Positions 27,001-36,384 of a stretch of 64,000 nucleotides of DNA are shown here, piece after piece. The notes below the pieces were generated by a model that was not told where the DNA came from, ran no database searches, and was given only the letters and a program-made list of their open reading frames with translations. The position numbers were made by a program, and so were the translations under genes. The DNA comes from an uncultured Litoreibacter sp. (GTDB lineage: Bacteria; Pseudomonadota; Alphaproteobacteria; Rhodobacterales; Rhodobacteraceae), in the NCBI GenBank assembly GCA_947504205.1, contig CANNGL010000003.1, forward strand, positions 434,001-498,000. The letters run 5' to 3'. How positions within the stretch are numbered: position 1 is the stretch's first letter; each line of letters starts with the position of its first letter.

Positions 27001-27485
27001 AGGGCCGGGAGCGCCTATTGACGGCTTTCGAGCAGGTGAATTCCAACTTTGGCATGCTGTTCAAACATCTGTTTGGCGGCGGCGAGGCCAAATTGGTAAT
27101 GGTCGAAAGTGACGATCCGCTCGAAGCGGGGCTGGAAATTCTATGCCAGCCACCCGGTAAGAAGTTGTCGACGCTTTCACTGCTATCTGGGGGCGAACAA
27201 ACCCTTACTGCGCTGGCTTTGATTTTCGCGGTGTTCTTAGCCAATCCGGCTCCCATTTGCGTATTGGATGAGGTTGACGCCCCGCTTGATGATGCGAACG
27301 TCACGCGTTTCTGTGATTTGCTGGACGAGATGACACGGCGAACCGAAACCCGCTTCCTGATCATCACGCACCATGCAGTGACGATGGCTCGCATGGATCG
27401 CTTGTTTGGTGTGACCATGGCTGAGCTTGGTGTGTCTCAACTTGTCAGTGTGGACCTTAAGAAAGCAGAACAAATGGTTGCTTAG
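24030..27485 (+). CDS. smc: Chromosome segregation protein SMC
   Basis: An 1151-residue SMC ATPase. The N-terminal head starts RFSKLRLNGFKSF and has Walker A GPNGCGKSNLLEALRWVMG; long heptad-rich coiled coils flank a hinge (about residues 500-620, with NGYEKALGAALADDL); the C-terminal head has signature LSLLSGGEQTLTALALIFAV and Walker B PICVLDEVDAPLDDANV. SMC compacts and segregates the chromosome with ScpAB. The frame begins at TTG 24030; no ATG is near the conserved start, so TTG initiation is likely. It is divergent from the cobalamin riboswitch. Confidence 0.97.
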   Translation: MRFSKLRLNGFKSFVDPTDLVIADGLTGVVGPNGCGKSNLLEALRWVMGENRAKSMRGSGMEDVIFAGASSRPARNFAEVSLLLDNTDRLAPAGFNDQDNLEIIRRITRDAGSAYKTNGKDVRARDVQMLFADASTGAHSPALVRQGQISELINAKPKARRRILEEAAGISGLYQRRHEAELKLNGAETNLARVEDVIEQLASQLGQLARQARQAARYREIGDQLLHAEGLLLYRRWKEADEAAVRTQADLTERTKLAAQSEAAARAAAKARAEADESLPPLREEQAVAAAILQRLQVQRDTLEGQEAQAKATIETLQSRIEQMAHDIQRETSLNKDAGETIERLEWEFAQIEKASEGHEQALDAAGVEAREAAQVLQDRETALAEQTEDVARLAARHQSAHRLKEDAEKTLTRYENESQQASAAVVAAQAGLQEGQAQLETARTALETAQTTTETAEQDMTAADAALTEAQSREAQARAARSEAEGEANALRAEATALSRLVDRDTREGGQVLDEVQVRNGYEKALGAALADDLRARQIDDDEITGWARLPGYQSAQSLPEGVQALSNFVTVPDVLGRRMSQVGLVEVSDGARLQAELKPGQRLVSQEGDLWRWDGFRTGSEDAPSAAALRLQQLNRLEELKQSLEVATNNAQGAEQAHEMLKAELAQASQADRAARDARKQADRELADASRALSRAEGETNISAGKVETLQLAVTRYEEEAMAARDRLREAEAGLADLGDLDTARADVEDIKMTVEAARMTMMSKRSSLDELRREGEARTKRAQEITTEISGWRHRLENAGKRIAELEERKATSEGDLKQAISKPDEIGREREKLSGAIEEAETRVKTGSDALTVGETRQREAVILERDAERSASEAREARAAAAARAEAAQETVQAAVERIRDEQNTSPADLLERLGVETDQMPSSDKIEGDVNRLKRQRDALGAVNLRAEEDAREVQEEHDTLVSERDDLQEAISKLRTGIASLNKEGRERLLTAFEQVNSNFGMLFKHLFGGGEAKLVMVESDDPLEAGLEILCQPPGKKLSTLSLLSGGEQTLTALALIFAVFLANPAPICVLDEVDAPLDDANVTRFCDLLDEMTRRTETRFLIITHHAVTMARMDRLFGVTMAELGVSQLVSVDLKKAEQMVA

Positions 27486-27561
27486 GCGGCAGTTTGACGT
27501 TGCACCGTTTGCATATCCGCTTAGCATCGCACCAGAGCGATAGAGAAAGGGAGATGCTAAG

Positions 27562-27798
27562 ATGAATTGTGTATTTGTTCAGATACGCTGCAAGCCGGGC
27601 ACGACCTATGCCGTCGCAGATGCGATTGTTCTGAAGGAAATTCATTCGGAACTCTATTCTACCAGTGGAGATTTTGATCTGCTGATGAAGCTCTATATTC
27701 CGGAAGATGCCGATGTCGGAAAATTCATCAATGAAGAGCTTCTGGATATCGATGGTATCGAACGATCTTTGACGACCCTGACCTTCAAAGCGTTTTAG
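27562..27798 (+). CDS. Stand-alone Lrp/AsnC ligand-binding (RAM) domain protein
   Basis: A 78-residue protein containing only the Lrp/AsnC effector-binding domain: FVQIRCKPGTTYAVADAIV, a central STSGDFDLLMKLYI, and GIERSLTTLTFKAF at the end. The helix-turn-helix is absent, so it cannot bind DNA alone; such proteins may sense amino acids or form heteromers with full-length Lrp-type regulators. The ATG has AGGGAG about 10 bases upstream. It follows smc by 76 bases. Confidence 0.88.
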   Translation: MNCVFVQIRCKPGTTYAVADAIVLKEIHSELYSTSGDFDLLMKLYIPEDADVGKFINEELLDIDGIERSLTTLTFKAF

Positions 27799-27985
27799 TC
27801 CATCCGGCCCGATTTCCTGATGTGAATAATTTATCAATTCGCTGAAATAGGGAATGTCCTAAGCGTCGAAGTCGGTTAATAGTTACCACACGTCAAGCCG
27901 GATCGAGGGAAGCAATTCCTGACCCTTGTCGGCGCAAGATTGGTTCGACCGCACGGTCTTTGATGCGTATTTTGAGGATATTTTT

Positions 27986-29572
27986 ATGGCACATTTCACT
28001 CCTACCAAAGTTACATACTCTGTAGATGGCGGCAAAAGTGTTGAAGCGGATTGCGATCTTCTGGTTGTGGCGTGCGATCCACGCGGGCTTAGCGATATCG
28101 GCAACTTCAGTTCCGAAGAAAAAGCGATTTTCGATGATCTGAAAAATTACACGTTTCATACAACACTGGTGAAAGTCCCGGTTCCAAGCGATGCTGCCGA
28201 TAAGGTCAAGTTTGGCGTAATCCTGAAGCCAGAGGCGATTGACCATATGGACGGGACGGTGAGCGGGTACCGCAATGAATCTGCGAAACAATTCTCGCTG
28301 GAGACCGCAAATGGCATGAGCGAAAACCTGGTGACGGTTTACCAGATACAAGGGCCAGTTGCGACGCCTTGGACCAACGAGCAATTTCTGCAAAACCTGA
28401 AAGATACACTGCAGACCCTGGATTGGTGGCCTTACGACTCGTTCGAGATCTGCACTGATGATCAGGGAACGGAGATAGCTCTTACGACGCCCTACTTCGA
28501 CCATTTTGAAAACGAAGGTCTGACGTCGCACATGCCTTGGAAATATCTGGGCGTGCAGGGTACGGGCAATACCCTTTATGTGCATGGATCTACCTGTTTT
28601 GAATCCGTTCTGCAGTGCTGGCAATTTGGGGGGCTGTTGCTGGATAACTTGGCGCATCTTGGCATCCAGTTGCCCGACGAAAAGGAAGCTTTGATCGTCG
28701 TTCTGGGGGCTGGGCCAAGCGGCATGCTGTTTGCTCACAGACTTCAGTGCATGGGCTATACGAACGTGCAGATACTGGAATCGACAGCGCGATTTGGAGG
28801 GAAAACACACACGGTTACGTTGGATGCGCCATCCCCCGACGGTACGCATAAGAAAACGGCTTGCGAGCTTGGCACGTGCTATATGTCACCAGCCTATGAC
28901 GATATGGCTGATGAGCTGAAAGACTTTCTCGTTGATAATGATCGGCATGGCTTTTGGGTGAATGCCTCTCACGAAAATCCAAACAAGCTGAGCTTCAGGG
29001 GCATGGTCACGGCTGATCAGTTCGACGGTGTCGACATGCCTGACGCCGTTATCGCCTACGGTGATTACGTTGGTCTCAAAGGCTACTATGAGGCCAACAA
29101 GCCTTTCCCCGACCCCGCCAAATGGCGTGAGGGCTTTGATCCGGTCTGGACGGGGGTCAGCGTTGGCGTTGCGTTGACCAAATATCTGCTTTTGGTTGAG
29201 TACTATGTGGGATCAAACATGCCCATGCCCACATCGGCACCCCAGGCGCTGTTGGACAAGAATTATGACAGTTTTTACGACTTCCTTGAGGATCATGATC
29301 TGTTGATCCTGACTGGATTGCTCGAATATGCTTATTCGGTACAAGGTTATGGGCCACTCAAGAAAATACCAGTCTATTACGGAATGATCTGGATCTCCGT
29401 CCCTCTCACAAAAGCGATCATCAAGGCCGCTGTTGAGGGATTGATAGGCATCGACTCTGATCCAACCGTCACAGTTCTTTCAAAAGGTTGGCTCAATCTT
29501 TGGGATCAGATGGAGCCAACGCTAAAAGTTACTTTGAACGTGGACGTGACGAGTATTGAGCGCCCAATCTAA
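27986..29572 (+). CDS. FAD-dependent amine-oxidase-like protein, apparently circularly permuted
   Basis: A 528-residue protein in which the usual flavin amine oxidase order seems reversed. Residues 1-228 look like the C-terminal half: they begin KVTYSVDGGKSVEADCDLLVVA, and contain GNTLYVHGSTCFESVLQ, resembling the C-terminal FAD-contact region. Residues 236-528 look like the N-terminal half: VVLGAGPSGMLFAHRL is the Rossmann FAD motif, followed by LESTARFGGKTHT. The end (NVDVTSIERPI) would join naturally to the start in a normal oxidase, and the two parts add up to a full-length enzyme. ATG 27986 has GAGG 8 bases upstream; a TTG 20 codons earlier is possible. Substrate unknown. Confidence 0.7.
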   Translation: MAHFTPTKVTYSVDGGKSVEADCDLLVVACDPRGLSDIGNFSSEEKAIFDDLKNYTFHTTLVKVPVPSDAADKVKFGVILKPEAIDHMDGTVSGYRNESAKQFSLETANGMSENLVTVYQIQGPVATPWTNEQFLQNLKDTLQTLDWWPYDSFEICTDDQGTEIALTTPYFDHFENEGLTSHMPWKYLGVQGTGNTLYVHGSTCFESVLQCWQFGGLLLDNLAHLGIQLPDEKEALIVVLGAGPSGMLFAHRLQCMGYTNVQILESTARFGGKTHTVTLDAPSPDGTHKKTACELGTCYMSPAYDDMADELKDFLVDNDRHGFWVNASHENPNKLSFRGMVTADQFDGVDMPDAVIAYGDYVGLKGYYEANKPFPDPAKWREGFDPVWTGVSVGVALTKYLLLVEYYVGSNMPMPTSAPQALLDKNYDSFYDFLEDHDLLILTGLLEYAYSVQGYGPLKKIPVYYGMIWISVPLTKAIIKAAVEGLIGIDSDPTVTVLSKGWLNLWDQMEPTLKVTLNVDVTSIERPI

Positions 29573-29612
29573 GGTAATTGACAAGACGTGCTGGAGGGAA
29601 ACTTAGCTCTTT

Positions 29613-31391
29613 ATGCTGGAACTACGACGTAAAGCTACAACGATTGTCGCCGCCGATGTCGTCGGTTTTTCTCGTCTGGTTTCCCACGATGAAGAAGAGG
29701 TGTTCGAGCGGCTACGCAGCATCCGACAGTCGATTATTGATCCCGCCGTAGAAACGGGAGGTGGCCGTGTCATCAAGACTATGGGTGACGGTATTCTGGT
29801 TGAATTTCCTTCTCCTGATGTAGCTATCAGCGCAGCACAAGCCGTTCTGAATGCTGTCACGCTTCACGAGCACAATATCCCTGAGGATGCGCGCATTCGG
29901 TTTCGCGTTGGCATCAATCACGGCAGCGTTCTGGTCGATGGTGATGATGTGCTGGGGGATGTAGTGAATATTGCGGCGCGGCTTGAATCCTTGGCGCCGG
30001 CTGGCGGCATCTGTGTCTCTCGTTCGGTACGAGATATGGTCGAAACGGAAACCTCGTTAGAGATCAAGTCGCTTGGCATGCAATATGTCAGGAACATTCC
30101 CCAACCCGTCGAAGTCTGGCAGGTTGTGACTGAAACTGCCCCGGACGCTGCACTTGTGCAGCAACGTCGAACGGATCGCCCCTCGGTGCTTATCCTACCA
30201 TTCGACAATATGTCTTCGGTCGAGGAGGATGGGTTTCTCGCTGATGGCATTACGGATGATGTGATCAATGCGTTGTCGCGATTTCGGTCGTTGTTCGTCA
30301 TCGCGCGCGGAACTTCGTTTTCCTACAAAAACCGCAATCAGGACATTCGTCAGATCGCTCAGGATACGGGCGTGCGCTACGTGGCAAAGGGCAGTGTTCG
30401 TCGTGCAGGACAGCGGTTACGTGTTTCGGCTCAGCTGGTTGAAGCCGATACGAGCCAAGTGATTTGGAATGACAGATTTGACCGAGACATTGAGGATATC
30501 TTTGAGCTGCAGGACGATATCACACGATGCGTGGTGACCGGGCTTGCTCCTGAGATCGGGGCGCATGAACGTAACATTAGCCGACGGAAACCTACAGAGA
30601 ACCTGTCGGCGTGGGAGCTGTGTCAGCGCGGCTTGGCAGAGATCGACCAGCGCACCACTGATAGTGTCAGAAATGCCTATGGTCTGTTTCACGCGGCGGC
30701 GAAAGCAGATGGCACCTACGCGTTGCCCCATGCGCTTCTTGGGCGATTGCATGCGGTGCGTATCTACTCAGGTCGAAGCACTGATCCGGCAGACGATATC
30801 AAGAACGGCATGTACCATGCGATGCGCGCAATTGAGCTGGATGATCGGTTGGAGATTGGTCATCTCGCGTTGGCACAGCTCCTGATGATCCAGAAGCGAG
30901 AGTCTGATGCGCGTGATGCTTTGGCTCGCGCCAAGGCGCTGAATGACAACGATTCCTTCGTATACAGTGCTCAGACATTCGTGAACCTGTTTCAAGAAGA
31001 ACCAGATACAGTCGAGATGGAGGAAGCGGGGCTACAGGCCGTGCGCTTAAGCCCTAACGATCCCTTGGCATGGTCCTTCTATTGGATGCTGGTCATGTGC
31101 GTTTGGATCAGAGATAGCGAACTGGGTGAGAACGTACGTCATTATCTTGAACCAGCGGCAAGACTCCCTGGCGCGGAAGCCTTCGTCCACATCGCTGTCG
31201 CCGTCGTTGCACTCAAATGTGGCGATCAGGTTGAAGCGCAGAAGGCGCTCGACAGGGCGTTGACCGTGCGACCCGACTTGACACTCAAGATCATTCGCCA
31301 TGCGTTCCATTTCCCCAAATGGCCTGAACTGGTTGCCGGTGTCAGTCCGCAACTGGAAATGATGCTGGATATGGGTTTACCCGAAACTTAG
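29613..31391 (+). CDS. Class III adenylate cyclase with TolB-like and TPR regions
   Basis: A 592-residue signalling enzyme. The N-terminal class III cyclase domain (residues about 8-170) has the first metal aspartate in VAADVVGFSRL, GGRVIKTMGDGILVEF with the second aspartate and an adenine-selecting lysine, and the GDVVNIAARLE motif with Asn and Arg. Residues about 185-320 form a TolB/FlgO-like domain (VLILPFDNMS to VRYVAKGSVRRAG), and the C-terminus is TPR-like. This architecture is common in alphaproteobacteria. No membrane segment is obvious. It begins 40 bases after the permuted oxidase, possibly in one unit; its TAG overlaps the oxyR stop. Confidence 0.9.
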   Translation: MLELRRKATTIVAADVVGFSRLVSHDEEEVFERLRSIRQSIIDPAVETGGGRVIKTMGDGILVEFPSPDVAISAAQAVLNAVTLHEHNIPEDARIRFRVGINHGSVLVDGDDVLGDVVNIAARLESLAPAGGICVSRSVRDMVETETSLEIKSLGMQYVRNIPQPVEVWQVVTETAPDAALVQQRRTDRPSVLILPFDNMSSVEEDGFLADGITDDVINALSRFRSLFVIARGTSFSYKNRNQDIRQIAQDTGVRYVAKGSVRRAGQRLRVSAQLVEADTSQVIWNDRFDRDIEDIFELQDDITRCVVTGLAPEIGAHERNISRRKPTENLSAWELCQRGLAEIDQRTTDSVRNAYGLFHAAAKADGTYALPHALLGRLHAVRIYSGRSTDPADDIKNGMYHAMRAIELDDRLEIGHLALAQLLMIQKRESDARDALARAKALNDNDSFVYSAQTFVNLFQEEPDTVEMEEAGLQAVRLSPNDPLAWSFYWMLVMCVWIRDSELGENVRHYLEPAARLPGAEAFVHIAVAVVALKCGDQVEAQKALDRALTVRPDLTLKIIRHAFHFPKWPELVAGVSPQLEMMLDMGLPET

Positions 31392-32302
31392 ACGCTCTGG
31401 TCGTTCCCCGTGGGTGAAGTAGCGGCCCTTCGAATGACTTCGGATATCTGAATGAGCTTGTCCGTCAGCGGACTGGACTTTCGCCAAATCATTCCAATTG
31501 TCCGGGAGGGCTGTGGGTGCTTGAATCGTGTCACCGAAACCGGTGCAGAGCCAGTTTCAACCCCAACCGCCATCTCCGGGATCAAAGTTACTCCAAGTCC
31601 TGCTCCTGCCAGTTGCACAAGTGTGGATAGTGAACTGCCGTCCAGCCCGTCTCTTGGGATCGCGGATTGAATGTTGCAGAACGCAAGGGCCTGATCGCGA
31701 AAACAATGTCCTTCCTCAAGGAGCAATAATCTCATTCCGCGTAGAGTATCGGCGCTGGGCGGCGATTGATCAGTCTCACCGATGGGCCTGACCAGCACGA
31801 AGTTTTCTTCGAACAGCGGCAATTCTGTGAGTGAGGGCTCGGACAATGGAAGTGCTACGATTGCGGCATCGAGCCGTCCATCTACCAGCTCTTCTACTAG
31901 CTTCGGTGTCACGGTTTCGCGGACATGTATATCCAGCCCCGAGTGGGTTTTATCCAAGGCACCTATTATGGAGGGGAGCAGATACGGTGCCACCGTTGGA
32001 ATCACGCCCATTCTAAGTCGCCCAACCAGCTGATCTTCGCTTGCGCGGACGAGGTCATCCAGTTGATCGACAAGGCTTAGAATCTCGCGAACGCGGGTGC
32101 GAATTTCTTCGCCAAATGCGGTTAGCCGAACATGCCGCGCGCTGCGCTCGAACAGGGCTGTGCCTAGCGTCTGCTCCATCTCCTTGATTTGCATGGACAA
32201 TGCAGGTTGAGAAATTGAGCACACAGCAGCTGCATTTCCAAAATGTCCAAGTCTGGCCAGTGCATCGAAGTATTTGAACTGTTTCAAGGTTAGACTGCTC
32301 AT
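31388..32302 (-). CDS. oxyR: LysR-type peroxide regulator OxyR
   Basis: A 304-residue LysR-type activator. The N-terminal winged helix-turn-helix spans residues 1-60 (LTLKQFKYFDALARLGHFGNAA). The effector domain contains LLEEGHCFRDQALAFC, with the two redox cysteines spaced as in OxyR (C199/C208 of E. coli). Oxidation by peroxide forms a disulfide that activates transcription. It is divergent from katG, its expected target, with a 119-base intergenic region holding candidate sites. Confidence 0.93.
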   Translation of the reverse strand: MSSLTLKQFKYFDALARLGHFGNAAAVCSISQPALSMQIKEMEQTLGTALFERSARHVRLTAFGEEIRTRVREILSLVDQLDDLVRASEDQLVGRLRMGVIPTVAPYLLPSIIGALDKTHSGLDIHVRETVTPKLVEELVDGRLDAAIVALPLSEPSLTELPLFEENFVLVRPIGETDQSPPSADTLRGMRLLLLEEGHCFRDQALAFCNIQSAIPRDGLDGSSLSTLVQLAGAGLGVTLIPEMAVGVETGSAPVSVTRFKHPQPSRTIGMIWRKSSPLTDKLIQISEVIRRAATSPTGNDQSV

Positions 32303-34632
<2,330 letters not shown>

Positions 34633-34657
34633 AGCGCTCAACAAATACCCTTGATAC

Positions 34658-34687
34658 AGGCGCTCCAGACACTCTGGGGCGCCTTTT
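34658..34687 (+). terminator. Rho-independent terminator after katG
   Basis: GGCGC-T-CCAG and CTGG-G-GCGCC arms form a stem around ACACT, followed directly by TTTTCG. It lies 25 bases after the katG stop. Confidence 0.8.
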
Positions 34688-34988
34688 CGTCGCTTTACGA
34701 CAGATGAAATCTGAAAACACCAAGCACGCCGAACCCCAGTTCGCATTCCACTCAAAAGCAATCTTCATGCACGGCGTTTGGGGTATTTTCGGTGAAAGCC
34801 GCCAAATTCCGACATAATTCATGGCCCAGAGAAAAAGTTAAGAAAATATTAATTTATATATTTCAGATAGATAGAAAATTTCCGTAGCGTAAAATCAAAC
34901 TTCCTATCTCGACCAAATTTTACGCAAATTGGAGCCATAATTGCCCGGTAGGCCTTGTTTACTGATTTTTAATCAAGGGGACGGGGTC
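34688..34988. promoter_or_regulatory. AT-rich leader of the polysaccharide locus with 9-bp inverted repeat
   Basis: From about 34810 the sequence becomes markedly AT-rich compared with its surroundings. GCGTAAAAT (34887-34895) and ATTTTACGC (34917-34925) form a perfect inverted repeat with a 21-base spacer, a spacing of about three helical turns centre to centre that would suit a dimeric regulator. The locus start at 34989 follows within 70 bases, so this is a candidate promoter and operator. Confidence 0.45.
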
Positions 34989-36356
34989 GTGAATGTTGCG
35001 TTAAATACTGCGCTGAAAATCAAGCAGGTGGACTCGGCCGAAAGGCCAATCCGTTTGGTGATGGATAATGTGGCGCCAAAAGCCACTTTTGAAAGAATTG
35101 CCGTTGTTGGTCTGGGCTATGTAGGCCTTCCGCTAGCCGTTTGTCTTGCGGACAAATTCAAAACCGTATCCGGCTTCGATATCTCAGAGCGACGCGTTGC
35201 CGAAATTAATAACGGATTTGATGCGACCAACGAAATCAATCCAGCCAAACTTCAGAGCAGCGGTCTGCGTTCAAGTACTGACATTGATGATCTGGCTGAT
35301 GCGACATTCTTTATCGTAACGGTGCCAACTCCGATTACTGATGCAAGGCAGCCTGATCTGTCACCTTTGAAATCGGCATGTGAGGCGATCGGTCCAAAGC
35401 TGAAAGTCGGCGACGTGGTTGTGTTTGAATCAACCGTCTACCCTGGTGTAACCGAAGACTTTTGTGCGCCATTGCTGGAGCAGGCTTCGGGTCTGAAAGC
35501 TGGAGCAGATTTCGGTTTGGGATATAGCGCCGAGCGGATTAATCCAGGCGACAAAGTCAATACTGTCAACAACGTCATTAAGGTAGTCTCTGGTGACACA
35601 CCTGAAACCCTTGAGCGCGTTCAAGCTGTTTACGGTCTGGTGATCGGCGCTGGGCTGCATGCAGCCGCCAGCATTAAAGTGGCTGAAGCTGCGAAAGTTC
35701 TGGAGAACACTCAACGCGACATCAATATCGCCTTGATGAACGAGATGTCCCTGATTTGTGACAAGATCGGCATCAGCACGAATGACGTTATCGAGGCTGC
35801 GGCCACGAAATGGAATTTCGTTCCGTTTACACCCGGCTTGGTTGGTGGGCACTGCATTGGTGTGGACCCCTACTACCTTGCCTCGCTTGCCGAAAAGATC
35901 GGGCATCACCCGCAGGTTATTCTGGCTGGGCGTCGTACCAATGACGGTATGGTGCGCCATGTAGCCGACGCCACGTTGCGCATGCTGATCGAACAAGGCG
36001 GCGATTTGAGACAAAAGCGCGTCGGTGTCTGTGGCATCACCTTCAAGGAGGATGTGCCGGACGTTCGCAACTCGAAGTCTCTTGAGTTGCTCGAAACTCT
36101 GCGGGGCTACGGTATCGATCCGCTAGTGCATGATCCGTATTGCACCTCGGACCTGGCTCATACCATCGGTGTTGAGCTGTGCAGCCACAAAGATCTGAAG
36201 GATCTGGATGCCATGGTTCTGGCAACACCGCATGCAGTTTATTCGGAGAACCCGCGGTTCCTGAAAAGTATTCGCAAGGGTGGCGTTCTAGTTGATGTAC
36301 GGGGGGTCTTCCGCGACTCCCAAGACGTAAAGGAGCTGAGTTACTGGTCATTGTAA
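34989..36356 (+). CDS. Nucleotide sugar dehydrogenase (UDP-sugar 6-dehydrogenase, TviB/WbpA-like)
   Basis: A 455-residue NAD-dependent dehydrogenase oxidising C6 of a UDP-(N-acetyl)hexose to a uronic acid. The N-terminal Rossmann motif is VVGLGYVGLPLAV, VTVPTPI follows, the catalytic cysteine is in GGHCIGVDPYYL (near residue 270), and GVCGITFKEDVPDVRNS marks the C-terminal UDP-binding domain; this pattern suits the TviB/WbpA branch more than UDP-glucose dehydrogenase. GTG 34989 is chosen because AAGGGGAC lies 6 bases upstream; ATG 35061 lacks a Shine-Dalgarno sequence but is possible. First gene of the locus. Confidence 0.9.
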   Translation: MNVALNTALKIKQVDSAERPIRLVMDNVAPKATFERIAVVGLGYVGLPLAVCLADKFKTVSGFDISERRVAEINNGFDATNEINPAKLQSSGLRSSTDIDDLADATFFIVTVPTPITDARQPDLSPLKSACEAIGPKLKVGDVVVFESTVYPGVTEDFCAPLLEQASGLKAGADFGLGYSAERINPGDKVNTVNNVIKVVSGDTPETLERVQAVYGLVIGAGLHAAASIKVAEAAKVLENTQRDINIALMNEMSLICDKIGISTNDVIEAAATKWNFVPFTPGLVGGHCIGVDPYYLASLAEKIGHHPQVILAGRRTNDGMVRHVADATLRMLIEQGGDLRQKRVGVCGITFKEDVPDVRNSKSLELLETLRGYGIDPLVHDPYCTSDLAHTIGVELCSHKDLKDLDAMVLATPHAVYSENPRFLKSIRKGGVLVDVRGVFRDSQDVKELSYWSL

Positions 36357-36384
36357 CTCGGTCTGGCGAAAGGGGCTCGCGCAG

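Noticed and set aside
24105-27418. Long minus-strand open frames opposite smc
   Set aside because: They are opposite a well-conserved SMC reading frame, have Arg/Ser/Leu-rich low-complexity translation and no ribosome binding sites.
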